From NCBI GenBank assembly GCA_963513935.1, contig OY740772.1, positions 12,618,098-12,682,097 on the forward strand: a DNA stretch of 64,000 nt, written 5' to 3'. The translations under genes were made by a program, and so were the position numbers. How positions within the stretch are numbered: the first letter of the stretch is position 1; each line of letters opens with the position of its first letter. The DNA comes from Aphrophora alni (lineage: Eukaryota > Arthropoda > Insecta > Hemiptera > Aphrophoridae). Positions 10,971 through 23,794 of this stretch are shown here, piece after piece. The notes under the pieces were generated by a model that was not told where the DNA came from, searched no databases, and saw nothing but the letters and a program-made list of their open reading frames with translations.

Positions 10971-13289
10971 ATCTTTTCATGATTAATTCAGACCTTAATT
11001 AAAGTTAAATGTTTTATCAATGGAATCCCAAGGTGGTATTAGTGTAAAGTGGTTTCGACATTTGTTTTTTTCAAAGATTGAATGTGTTCCTGATGTCATT
11101 TAGTAAAACTATGACTGATTGTCATGTATAAAATGAATCACATTCATCGCACTTCAGCTTGTATTAGTTTTTTCTAAAGGTAACATCTCATTGTCCTACA
11201 TCTCGCTAAACAAGAGTTGTCTTTTTAATCTGTTGTTGAGTTGAAAGACTACTATGTAATCTTTGTTTATTGAAGGTGGTGGATATTGTCTCGGCTAGCT
11301 TGTAAGATGCATTTGTTTTCTATTTTATTCTTGAAAAGTTCCCCTGAGCAATGAGTTTAATGGTATTCAATTCATTCTTGTATATTTTTTCATTTAATGG
11401 ATACAATTTTTCGTTTAGTCATACATCATTGATTATTTAATAGGTCTTCTTTCAGTTCAAAAATCTTCCAAAAATACCTTTTGTTCAAAAATTCTTAATT
11501 TGAATTAAAAGAATAAATTAATTGCAACAAATATGCAAATTAATGAACAACAATTGTCTAACCACATTAGTGTATTTCAATAAGAAATGTAGAATACCTT
11601 TTTTTTTTATTTACCATAACAGAACAAGTTATTATCAAAAATTTGATTTTCCACCCTCTTTAAATGAATGGTTAAGGCATTAATTTATACATGAAGACTT
11701 TTAAAACATCTTTTACTGTTGTGTTTCAATTTTTTCCTGAACTAAAACTTTTATTTTCAATGTGAAATCATATACTTACTATGTCCACCCTAATTCTTAT
11801 ACATTGTAGTTTCATCAAAATCTACTGTAATTAATGTTTGTTTACTTGTAAAACAATAATTATAAACTAAATTAAAACCTTATTACAATTATTTTTATGG
11901 CATCCATAGCGCATATTTAAACAAGGTAATAATTCAAAATATAGTTAACATTAGTTGTTTTTGCTTGATTCGTCTGTCATTTTGTTAGTTTAGAAATGTG
12001 TAGAACTTGATAAACGAGTTATGTTGTAGTTTTGGTGTACAGAATAAAGTAAGAATTTACTGCAGACATTTTTCATTGTTAACGAATTTGTAATATAAGT
12101 TTCGCGTTCTCCCTCACCATACCTGAGACATGAAATGTCGTCTATCCATAGGATTAATTTTATAACTACGAGACAGTGTATTTATAAAACAGCAAACTTA
12201 GAAGAAAAATGTATTAGTCAATATTTGGCATTGAATGGGGAAATAGAGTGATATAATTAATTCTTTATATTGTATATATTTTCAAGGTTAACTCTTTTTT
12301 GAAGATTTTGATTCTATTCGTAAAATTGAAAAATTATAGGCCTACTCTAAAACATGTTTCAATCCAACCTTAATTTAATGAAAATCTCCTGTTCTTTAGA
12401 ATTTGTTTCTCAGTAAACATTACTTTTAGAACAAAATTGTAAGAGACAAAAAGGTTTATTTAACTGATAATTCATTTTGTATCGCAATAAATAATTGATA
12501 TAATCATTCTGAGGTTTAACAGGTTAAAACCTCTTTTTGTCTGTTACATAGGGCTATAAAACTTATGTTTTTTTAGAAACAAATTCTTAAAGATCAAAAG
12601 AGATCTACATATATTTTAGTTAAATATCTGAAAAATTAAGGTGGTAAAAAAGGTTTCGGATAAAAGTTTTTATTTTTATAGCATATAATTAAAAAGTACA
12701 ATCAAAAAATATATATTTTTGTTTAACATAAGTTGACCTTTAAATGACCTTAAAAACATATATCAAACAATGTCATTTTCAATACCAAATAACTTTGATC
12801 TAAAACAGTTTCCTTTAAAAATTGTCGTTTTATAGATATTCGCTTTTTTACTCTAGTAAACACAATAGAGCTTTTGATTTTATTCAATTTGTTAGAAAAG
12901 CTTGGTTTTACAAATCGAAGGAGAAGTTCGTTAACCCGATAAATCGGTTGGTAAATATTAAATGGTCATCAGAAATTTTTTTTTTTTTACATAACGTTTC
13001 TTCTGTATTTCCTACATTAGTTCTTGAAGTTGTTTTTTATGATAAAAAGTAAGAGTGTTAATACTAAGATCTAAAAAAATAACCTCAAAAATTATAAAAA
13101 ATAGTAATAAAAAATGTAATAACTGGAATTTTATTTGAATTGTAGGTATCATGTTGTAATGAAAGCAATTATTACAAAATTTCAAAATGATGACCATTTG
13201 AAATGGTAGTTTCTTCTTATCTCGACCCCTAAAGCCTATAAAATTCAATTTATACACATTGGGGATATGGTATATTAAACTAAAGTCAT

Positions 13290-13425
13290 AGCTTTCCACT
13301 TAGCTACCAGATGCTAGGTCAACACTATACCTTTTTGAGCCCACACAGAATTGGACCCTGGAAGCTATCATACAACAAGTAAGATTGCTGCCCACTAAAC
13401 CAATCAAGAACTAAATATTATTAAC
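13290..13425 (-). mobile_element. tRNA-derived SINE-like copy
   Basis: On the minus strand an A-box-like tggtttagtgggcagc is followed about 40 bp later by a B-box-like agggtccaattc, then tgtgggctcaaaaaggtatagtgttgacctagcat. The A/B-box pair is the signature of a tRNA-derived SINE head. The distinctive gggctcaaaaa...tgttgac tail recurs at 29180 and 36280, which supports one family. It is too diverged and lacks a cloverleaf, so it is not a functional tRNA. Confidence 0.6.
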
Positions 13426-16193
13426 TATTACTTTCTTGAGATATAACTCGACGTTGCTGATTTTAAAAATATATATATATATTTTTAGCTTAAATGTTTC
13501 AGTTAATATTAAGATATTCATTTCATTGCAATAAAAGAAACACGCACTGAACTAAAAGTAAGTTCGTTGAATCCTTGTAAACTTTTGTTAATCCATTAAA
13601 CATTTTTGTAGGCTTAACAGTCGTAGTAAAGTGTTTAGTACGGAGCTTCAAAATTGGATTGGAAAACCGCAAAGTGCCGTTGAATACAGGTAACATAAGA
13701 CATATAATTTATTCTAAATCACTAACTTTTCATGACGTTTTCATCTTGTCTTATTTCACTCATAAGTTTAACACTTTTATTCTTCAGTTAAAAATTTCCT
13801 TTGTAAATATTGTCTGCATACTTTGCACTTGTTTCTTTGTCCTTTCTTTGGGATAATCATGTTTTAAAATTATATTTAAATATATAGTGTACTAACTACC
13901 TCAGCCCTTTGTACAAAACTAAATACTGTGCAAACAAAAAGCCATGACTATCTCACTAAACATTTCAAATCTGGAGTTATCAGTAAATAAGTGAAAATTA
14001 ATCGTGGACAATGTTCTTAAAGGTTGAATAGATAAAGATTATTAAGTTGATAAAGGTTTATTAAGTCGATATAAAGATTAGTTTAAAAAATTTGTCAAAT
14101 TAGTTTAGTACAAAGCTTATTTTGAAAACCTAAAATAATATTTTAACGCAGAATTTACTTTTTCACTGAAAAATTTTAGGAAGTATCAAATTCACATATG
14201 CATAGGTTATATACACATCACACTGGGAAATCGTAAGTTCGAATTTCACTTCTAAAACGGTACTTTAAAAGAAACTAATTTAACCATGAAATTTCATTAA
14301 TTATTTATTTTATTTTTTTTAAACTTACAAGACTGTTACTCTAAAGGCTTTGACCACCGATGTAAAGATTCAAATATTGTATGATTACACACACATGCAC
14401 ATTACACATCTTATGAGTCGTAGTTAGTATTAAAACATATTTTTCCATTAAATGCCGTTTGTAACATTTAAACCTACCGATAGCGGTAAGGTTATGGACC
14501 AAATGGATGAAGACTAAGCACACAGTTATTAATTACAGTTATTACTTTAAAAAAAGATAGTCTCACATTGCGAATTAAATTAAAATAAAGATTTAACTAA
14601 TTACAAATTTGTTTATTTTCACATATGTCATATAAAAATGTTTATAAAAGACAATTCCCGAAGATTAAAAATGTCAGAAACAAGATTAGACATTAAGATT
14701 GAACAAAGCCAACAATATGCAATGGATGAGTTTTATCATTTTCATAACAGTAAAACTGGAGCATAGAAATATTTAGGTAAGCGTACAATATTTTCTTCTT
14801 GCCATCTTTCCTTGATTTTTAAGAATGGATTTTCATTTAGTCTGAACTTTTATTTCTAACAATTAACCTAAATATTATTTCTTATACTACCCCAACAATA
14901 ATTTATTAAGGTCAAAACTGGTATAGCTACTTTATTTTTATAAGAAAATTTCATTACAATTAGTTAATGATAAGAAGGCAGTTTTCCTTAGTCCCTCGAA
15001 CTAAGCTATTTTCACAGTTCAATAACCTATGTTTATAAAATTCTAGAAAATAACTTCAAAATAACATTTTTTGAGCGAAGCGATTGAATCTGTTGGCCGA
15101 TTTTTATTTTCTTACTACAGAATTCATGATTTTTTAAAGACCTTTAATTTGAGGTATCACCAGCCATATGTGTCTATTACACATTTTGATATAGAGGTAT
15201 TGAGAGAGAGAAAGGGGTTTTGGATTTTGTAAATAGGTATTCTAAGGTTCCCCCTAAAGGTGAATAACTGTCCCGAGAACAGATTATGCATATCTCTTTC
15301 CGTGTTTTTAATAATAGACGTGGTAAGTTTTCAAAAAATCTCTTGTATTCTACATACTCCTAAGTTAATGAACCTATTTTTAATTTTATTTTGAGGTTAG
15401 GTTAACTACAAGTTTGTTTTTTTTTAAACAACGTTCCGTAATTGAAACTAATAATATTTTGAATAATGTCTGCAGTACAAAACTAAAGTATTGTATAAAT
15501 TTGAAATTTCTTATTCGTTTTTTTTTAATGTAATTTTATTTTAATCTTGTATGTGTAAAGAAGAAAAAAAATTAGATTTTTGTTATAGATTTTATAGTTA
15601 CTGTAATTTTTGTTGACACTCACAATTCCTTATCCTGATTTTTGTTTTTGTGGTTCTTGTGCTCTTACAACTGCATTATATTGCGCTTGTATTATACGTT
15701 GTTATGTTCAATTCTGTTACTCTTACATTATTATTTGTTTCTACTTCCTATTCATTAACTAGTAATTAATATTGTTTTCGTAGTTTGTGGTGTCGTTTGT
15801 TTGGTGTTGTACTTTTAAGATAAGAATAAATAATAAATATAAACTATAAAGTTTTAATTTTTTTTATAAAACCAAAATAACCTATTTAATTGATAAAAAG
15901 AGTAAATATATTTGCTTAAATAATGATAGAAGGATTTCTAAAAATATTTTATTACCTTAATTAAGAATAACAATTAAAATGAATGTTTAAAGTAGTATCT
16001 AAGATAGTTTAAATTGTATATTCGTTAATATCATTAACTCTCTATAACAAATTTAGCTTGTAGACATTCAAAATTGAGTACTTCTTATATAGATTGTATA
16101 AAAGAACACAATGTGTATTTTTGAGTAATTATATTTCCATCACGTTATTCATATTTATAGAATATTAGTTATAATAAAACGTTGTATATATAG

Positions 16194-17371
16194 TGTGTTC
16201 ATAAAGTCTCATCATCTTCCTTATATAAACAGAGTATAGAGAAAGTTATGTAATGGTTCAAAAACTCATGTTGAGTTCTGTTTTGGGAAGTCTTCCGAGT
16301 CCAAAAGTATATCATATCTATAATGCTCCACACCAAACATATTAATCAAATGTGGTATTAGGGCTAAAGTCTTATTTTGAAACTTTTTTTTTTTTTCATA
16401 ACTCAAAAATGTGGGGTTCTTCCATAAGGAAAAAATACAAAATTACGATTTTTTTAAAAATTGACTATCGATTTTAATCAATTTTGCACAAGTGTAATCT
16501 CTCCAAACAACGTATTGGTCGCCATGTCTCCAAAAATGTTAGTTTGTCGGTTATTATTAAGAAACCAAAATATCGGCCATGGAACTATTTTCAAGTACAC
16601 AATTTTTTTTTAATTGGCTACTGATTGCATTTAAATTGAAATAAAATGTCCGTGTGCAAAATCACAAGTAAAAATATATAATCGGCAAAGACTAATCAAA
16701 TAAGATTTATGTTGAGGACATGTTTAAGGTACAAGTGAAGCAAGTTTATGCTCTTATTAAATATATAATATTTTTTCAAAGACTACACCTTTGGTTCACT
16801 TTCTATTTTTGATTGACAACTACCGAACTGACATTATTGGTGAGGATTAGTTTTGGTTGGTTAATATTTGGTTTTGGGGATGGGTGAATGAGAACGTTTG
16901 TGCAATCTATTTCCACAATTTATTGATATTCATTTGAATGAAAAACCAAACTAAGGGAATTTTAGTATTGGTATAGATTCTGTTTGAGACAATCTATACA
17001 TTTTTCAACACTTATAACATTAATTATTGTCTAACTTAAATTGCAATAATTTCTTTATCAACAACTACTGGTCTGGGTCTTATGAAAAATTCATTTAGAA
17101 AGCTCAGTTTTAAACTGTGACTAGCCGTCGTTTTGATGTGGGCTGATGAAATTACTTTTGATATTTTCTCTGCTTATCAAGACATTTAAAATTATATTAT
17201 CATTCAACCCTCTTACCCTGTAAGATATTCAAGTTAACGCCTACAACCCCCTCTCCTTACCCAAATTGTTCAAAAAGTAGATTCTATACTCAAACTAAAA
17301 TTCTCAAAGTTGGATTTTTTGTTTTTAATTATTAACGAAATTAGTGTGAGTCTTGGGACTATATGAACACA
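16194..17371. mobile_element. Candidate terminal-inverted-repeat element (about 1.2 kb)
   Basis: The left end tgtgttcataaagtctca is matched in inverted orientation at the right end (gggactatatgaacaca, ending at 17371), with a shared core of about 18 of 23 bases. No transposase ORF lies between, so it would be non-autonomous. Flanking duplication is not clear, so the boundaries are tentative. Confidence 0.4.
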
Positions 17372-18234
17372 CATTTTTAGGCTAATTAGACAAAATAAAA
17401 TAGCATTATTTATTCTCTATAGAATTACTAAAAAGCGTAATATTTTATGAGTTTATGGCTGCAACATCCATGACTAGGTTGGATCAGATTTATATTAACG
17501 TTGAATATAGGCTCCATCTTAATCTATGACCTAACCTGTTGAGACCTAGTTTGTCTATTAGCTAAAAGCCTCAAGTAGTGTGCAAGTTATTGACCCAATA
17601 TAATATAGAAGCTTTATCAGTAGTAAATCTTGTAATGAATGATATAATCATAGCAACAGAAACTCAATGACCTGACTCTATGAAAACCCATTAAACAGGC
17701 CCATTTTTTAACATAACCTGTACACTGGTTCTGCAAAAAAAATTTAACTAACCTATACTTTACGAACATTTAGGTTAGATGCAATATTGTGACTACTCTA
17801 AAACTACCATTACTTTGTATATCACTTTGTGATAATTATAGATTTATTGTGGTTGATTTTGTATACTATATTACCAATTTTTATAATGAAGCTTACTTGA
17901 TATGAAAGGCCCATTTAGACGATTGATCTAAGTTGTCTGTTCATTGAGAGAAGATCTTTAATCGAGGGTTCAAATTCCTGTTTATCTTTATCACTTAGTT
18001 ATCTTAGCTTCTTGTCCTCATTTGTCGTCCGAGCATAAAATATGTTTTTTAGCAACAAAAACGTTTACATGGATTGTAGAAAAAATGTTTTTATAAAATT
18101 CTTAGTTACTTTTGTAAATACAGAATACTTTGAATCTATTTCTTTTTAATTAAAATCCTAAAACATTTAAAAGTTGTCCTTCTCTAAAATATCTTCATTT
18201 GTAAATATTTATTTCTTACAAACAAAAATTGTAG

Positions 18235-18428
18235 ACAACCAAACTGTCTCCCTTTCCTCAGTCATTTCGGATGATCAAGAAATCATGGAACTGGTACCGA
18301 ACATAATCTTGAATCCTGGCTACCACGATGAGAGCAGAACAGAATGGATGGAACCGGACGAGAACTCTAATGATACCACTACGACTAGACTCAACAACAA
18401 CAGTGTTATTCAACCTTTCCAGGTCTGA
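18235..18428 (+). CDS. Receptor gene terminal exon: cytoplasmic tail
   Basis: An acceptor (aaaaattgtag) opens a 64-codon frame ending in TGA at 18426-18428. The incoming phase-1 base completes an Asn codon, so reading continues without a break from the transmembrane exon. The tail is acidic and Ser/Thr/Asn-rich: it begins NQTVSLSSVISDDQEIMELV, has NPGYHDESRTEWMEPDE in the middle (Tyr in an NPGY context, a possible phosphotyrosine/PTB-type site), and ends VIQPFQV. No catalytic domain is present. A short tail of this kind is typical of adhesion and guidance receptors. Whether other exons are spliced in between is unknown. Confidence 0.85.
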
Positions 18429-18898
18429 CTACGCTAAAACTAATCTTTGATGTTGCGCACAGTTATTGCTACCAAGGGGCTACGAAATATCTACAACTTG
18501 CAAGTACAGTATAATAGTTTTGTTTTCGTAGCTTAAGTGTTTTAAATAGACTGGTAGATGCACAAGCAGTTGTTGGAAGAAACTATTTTTAAAATGCTGT
18601 ATTTATTTAATTTTTTTGTTAAATTTCTTGTATGGTGCACCCTCTGTAAGATTGTCAAAATTTTGTTTTAATAAGGATCTACCTAAACAAAACAAAAGAA
18701 AGGAAAGTTCTAAGTTGACACATAAATGAAGATTTTCTGTTATAGGACGACACACATTATTAGGTTAGGGTAAGTTAAATTATTAACAAACTGTATAAAG
18801 CTGTTTAATCCAAATCATTTAATAATCTACTCAAATGGCCATCACCACATAAACTCACAGAAATAGGAGTCAACCCAGGTACAACTATTACTACATTG
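18429..18898 (+). other. Presumed receptor 3' untranslated region and flank
   Basis: No ORF. I found no AATAAA or ATTAAA between the stop codon and the LTR element; the best variant is TATAAA near 18795. The first canonical sense-strand signals lie inside the LTR (ATTAAA at 19217-19222, AATAAA at 19248-19253). Confidence 0.5.
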
Positions 18899-18902
18899 AA
18901 CT
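18899..18902. repeat. Target-site duplication, left copy (aact)
   Basis: aact immediately precedes the TG of the left LTR and is repeated exactly at 27182-27185 after the CA of the right LTR. Confidence 0.85.
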
Positions 18903-20517
18903 TGTAATAATTCAAAAAAAAAGATGAAGTTATTGTTTAATGTTGTTAATTTGTTAATTTGCTCGACTATAGGGCGCCAGGTTTGCTTTAGCATACCAAT
19001 TTTGAAAAAAGAATGAATTTAAATATTTAAAAGAAAGAAAAAATATTTGGGGTCGTAAGTTCTTTTCACAGTGTACTTACAGTGATATTTGGTATTTAAT
19101 GAAAACACTTGTCTCTGAAATGTTAACATAAAGATTTATTAAACTATTAGACAGATATAAAGTTTGAATAGTCATATTCAACATCTTACACTAACACATC
19201 CTATCAAATTACTCCTATTAAAATGATATTGATAAGAAAAAGATCTGAATAAAGTTTATTTACTGACGTTATCTTACTTGTTGCAACATACAAATAAAAA
19301 ATGAATTTAATTGAAATAAGAATTGCATCCTTTTAAATTAATGCAAGTTATATTGTTTTACTGCATATCAGAAAATTTATAATTTGTTTTCTTCATAAAG
19401 TTTTAAGTTTAAGGATTTACCTTTTTTTATTAAAATTCTAATCATCTATATATTCTATATCTAATATTGAACAACACAAATTCTATCAAATTCATACATA
19501 GTTTAAAAATAAGAGTTTCTGAAACGTGGATACCAAACACGTTATTGTTTCGTTGAAAACACTTTGAATCCGTGGTTGACTTCTCCTATTGTCCAAGACA
19601 CCATGATCCCGCCTCGTGGAAATGCTCTCTCCCTTATGATGACATCCTCGAATCGTTTCTCCCTTTGTTTTATAGAATTCATATTTATTTTCTATTTATT
19701 AAAATGAAAATTAATATTCATTTAAATTAAAATTTCTTTTGATATTTCTCACAAATAACAGTCTTGTCTATAAATATTATCAACTCAGCATTAACACTGA
19801 AACACTGAACGTTCATGTCTCATTCTACAAGTTTATACATTGGTTTAAAAGTTCACTATTTATAACAATCACGTTCAATACTTTGAATATGGGTTTATAG
19901 TCCTATTGTCCAGAAAATATTCAAAACTCAAACCTTTGACTCATGGAAGCCATTGCAAAGAAAAACCGCATGGTAATTCATTCTACTATATAACAAAGTC
20001 TCTCGTAAAGTCAGTCTCTAACAATTCTTTGTACACTGATTTTTCACTGTCTATACCTTATGTCAATATCAACTCTATTGTCCCTTCTAAATTATAAAAT
20101 CTTACATTCTATCGGTTTTTTTATTGTTCTATTTGACAACGCACAAACGTCGAAATACGTCTGAACCCTTCAATCACTGAGCTGAGACTCTTTTAGAAAC
20201 AACCTGTCACTCCTAACGCTGGACTTAGACTGCCGTTACCATGAGGCAAATTCTCACTTCCGAAAAGCGTTCCTTCCGGTCACTGTTCAACATTTTACCG
20301 CACTGCCGTAAAATACAAATAAATTACATTTTATAACAAACAAACTAAATTACATTAAAATTAAACATAATAATTCATATTGTTGTCTTGAAAATCCATT
20401 TTTCTTTTATTAATGAAGTTACTACATTTAATTTATTATTTGAATCTCTTATCCGTTTGGCTTAACCGCGTCTTTTAAATGAGTCTATTTTAATATCTGA
20501 CTTTTCACATTGTCACA
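18903..20517 (-). repeat. LTR, left copy (3' LTR of the element)
   Basis: 1,615 bp, TG...CA ends. By eye it is identical to the copy at 25568-27181 over about 1.55 kb, but clearly different in its first 50 bases (the U5 end in element sense). A 63-codon frame at 19906-20097 is duplicated with the LTR and shows no sign of coding function. Confidence 0.95.
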
Positions 20518-23500
20518 AAACCCCACAAGGTTTGTATTTCAATACAGGTATTGGAATACAAAGCTTTTATATATATATATTTCAAATCGAGAAAGAAAAA
20601 AAATTTTTTAATGGATGTTCAAGACATTTCATTTCAGAAGCTAAGGACCTCATGAAAGAAAATAAGTATCCCTAGTATACTTAATTTTAAGAAAGATTCT
20701 CTTTTCTTATAAAAACTAAAAAATCTATTTATTAATAATCCTATTTTACTATCTCAATTTGTTTGAGTCATCATAACTCATTTGTAAAAAGAAAAAATAT
20801 ATACGAATCAATTAGTGCCAAGCCTTATCTCTATTTATACAATAAAACCCATCATCAGTTTCTTTTCCAACCTTGTTGGCTGAAACTTTCCATCAACATT
20901 TTTTGTTGACAGGATCCCGTCACTCAAAGCTTATCTCCCAGACAGCCGTCTATATACTTTTTCTCGTCTCATCCTCTTTGCCAAGACGACATTTCTACAT
21001 CCTTTGAAAATCTACCTTTGACTCTAGATATTCATCTGAATAATTCCTTCAACTTAATACAATTAAAATTTTAAAACCTCTCATTTTTAATTAACATTAT
21101 TACAAAATTATTTACTTATTACTCAACATTACTTCAATTTACTTTAAAAACTTTTCAATTATCATCTTATATTATTATTCATTTTAGTTTAAATCCAATA
21201 ATTATTTATTCTTTATCAATTCTCAATTACTCTTTGTCTTGCTGGGACAACATGTTAACTACTGATTTTACAATTACCAAAAACTCCTCTCTTCAACTAA
21301 AATTCAAAAATATAATATCATCATCATCAAAAAAAAATAAAATTACTTACAAAACTCATTTATTTATCTCAAAATTACCTCTTTACAATTGTATTGTCTC
21401 TCAGTATCCTATCTTAAAATTATTTCCATCTTATCTTTCACATTTTAATAATTCAAGTTGCATTAATCCCCAAACAAATTCTTCATAATAAAAAACTCCT
21501 TATTATTTACCTATATTCTTTCATAAATAATCTCCTTATTTCAACGTAGCTTCCTTTAAAAATCATAATAATCGTCGTTTATCCGCAGAATTCCTTAAAT
21601 CTCCCTTTATTTCATTAAAATCGTCGCATATTTCCTTTATTTCATTAAAATCGTCGTATATTTCCCTTATTTCATTAAAATCGTCGTATATTTCCTTTAT
21701 TTCATCGCAGTACTCAAAAAACCTCTTAAAAACTAAAAATTTACCATTAATGCAACCTAACTACCTTTTTTATAAAAGTTTGTTAACAGAACAACTTCAT
21801 TTTAAATACCACTTTACTCAACAATTCTGTAAAGTCATCATCTTCATATAAAACTCAAAAATTCTTTCATTTAAATTACTTCATATTAAAATCTCCTTAG
21901 TCATCTATTACTTGTATACAAAACTTCAAAAAATAAAAAAAATTATCATTGCTTTCCCAGCTAACACCTTATTTCATCAAAATCTTTAGACACCTTTATC
22001 AAATAACTTCTCACAATCATCTATTGTTTTAAATTCAAACATTATTTATTAAAAAATCATTAATTATTTATTTCATTTATAAATCTCATCAAAATCTCTC
22101 TTATTATTTTTAATTTATTACTCCTTCCTTTAAAAAACAAAAACTTAACCTCCCTCATTCATTATTTATTTTAACATCAAAAAAACTTAAAAACTTAATT
22201 ATTATTTGTCTTGGCAAAACTCACATAAATTCTCAAACTTTAAACAACTATTCTTCATATTCACAAACCACAAATCATTTAAAACTAACTATTTTTCATC
22301 TTATCATCTAATCAATAATCCTTAATATTTATAACATCAAAACATACAACTTATCGTTTTACAATTTAACATCTAATTACCTATCCTAATCAGCTAATCA
22401 ACATTTCTACAATTTTATAAAAATTATACATTTAGTTATGTAAGTACTCCCTAATAATGTCACGTCCGGTTTATTCCATGTATATGCAGCTTGATCGCGT
22501 CTGCATATATATCCTACAATTTATTTGCCTTCAACATCTGTCTAAAGTTTATTACATGAAGTTTTTTCATGTAATAATGTCACACTTTTTTATGCATTTT
22601 TCTTCCTAACCTCTCCTACAACAGTTCTTCTAACCGCCTACTTTATACCGTGCATACTTCTAATTGCTCTTTAGACTCTTACACAGAGTAACATGTTGTG
22701 ACGTTGAAATGTGCAGTGGTTGAATACAATATCCCTACTTGATTCAAGATAAAGCCCAAAACACATCCCTATTTCACAACACGCCCTCTTATGCAGTCTC
22801 AGAATGCCTTATTCTTACGAATAAAACATTCTATTTTGACTACACAAACGCCTACCTCCTCCCAAAATGTTCATGTACTCCTTAAATGCATTTACACGAA
22901 GAAAATTTTAAAAATTCATAAAAAATTTCATTAAAATTGTTTCATCTGAAGTTGAAATAATGTTTATTTTTACCAAGTTTATTACTAGCATCGTCGATTT
23001 TCTGTTTATGTAATCCTTTCTAGATGTTATTATTCAAATTCAAAAAGAAAATTTTATTTTTTAAAATTTATTCTAAGTCCTTTACTTAGAAATTTTACCT
23101 TCAATACTATTAAAGTTATTTAAGTAATCTACTTTTGTTCTTGTTTACTTTATTTAAAGCCAATTATCCTTTATTTAAGTAAATTTTATTCGAAAACGCA
23201 AGTTAAATTAGAATTATACGTCAAAGGTTTTTTATTTTCCTAGACAGCATTTTGGTAACACCCTATATTTCGTCTCAATGTCATGCACAGGAATTTATAC
23301 CTGACTAAGGAATAAACAATCTCCCCTAGCTGTATGAAGCAATATATCTGTCTACTGATAAGAAGTGAACCTTTTAGCTCCAACTAGATTCTATTTCTCT
23401 CGTCATTATTGAATATTTTATTGAATCCACCTATTTAATATTGAATATTATTTCTTCAACGTTACTCTGAATCCTCGCTTCGAACTAACTATCTTATCTA

Positions 23501-23794
23501 TGTCACGTAAAATCAATATTTATATTGGAATAAACAACATTCAGAGTTATCTACTGATATAAACCTAGCGTCTTTCACTTAGCAAATACCTAAACGTTTT
23601 CTAAAACTAAACTCTTAATCATACTAGCCTGGCTTATATTATTATTTATTAATACTCATACTATTGTTATTTCAAACTATAGACTATACATTATTCAATT
23701 TTAAAACTACTTATTAACAGAATCTTAACTACTTTTTATTAATTATTCTTCAAAATCAAGTCCGTGTCATTATAAAAATGTCTTTACATTATTA
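20518..23794 (-). other. Internal non-coding region of the LTR element
   Basis: 3.3 kb downstream of the gag-like ORF in element sense. I see no reverse-transcriptase, integrase or protease motif and no long frame on either strand. From about 20,700 to 23,800 the + strand is strikingly poor in G (A, T and C dominate), meaning the element sense strand is poor in C. It includes the 30-bp tandem repeat listed separately. Confidence 0.75.
21605..21706. repeat. 30-bp tandem repeat, about 3.4 copies
   Basis: Unit ctttatttcattaaaatcgt plus cgtatatttc repeats at 21605, 21635, 21665 and partially at 21695, with one or two substitutions per copy. It is direct and head-to-tail without spacers. Confidence 0.9.

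Larger units (their letters stand above)
3521..18234 (+). other. Large receptor-gene intron (about 14.7 kb)
   Basis: This stretch joins the transmembrane exon to the terminal exon with matching phase (a + ac). I found no further splice-bounded coding segment in it, but small cassette exons cannot be excluded. It contains the transposon remnants, hairpin and repeats listed separately. The parts 5240-6380, 8400-10290, 10970-13285, 13430-16190 and 17372-18234 hold nothing I recognise beyond AT-rich sequence and short T or A runs. Confidence 0.65.

Noticed and set aside
13290..13425. tRNA gene
   Set aside because: A- and B-box-like sequences are present but no closed acceptor stem or anticodon arm could be drawn.
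19906..20097. 63-codon frame, repeated at 26570-26761
   Set aside because: Its exact duplication is explained by the LTRs; it is on the antisense strand of the element.
21605..21706. 30-bp repeats as a CRISPR-like array
   Set aside because: Repeats are directly abutting with no spacers, in a eukaryotic retrotransposon.
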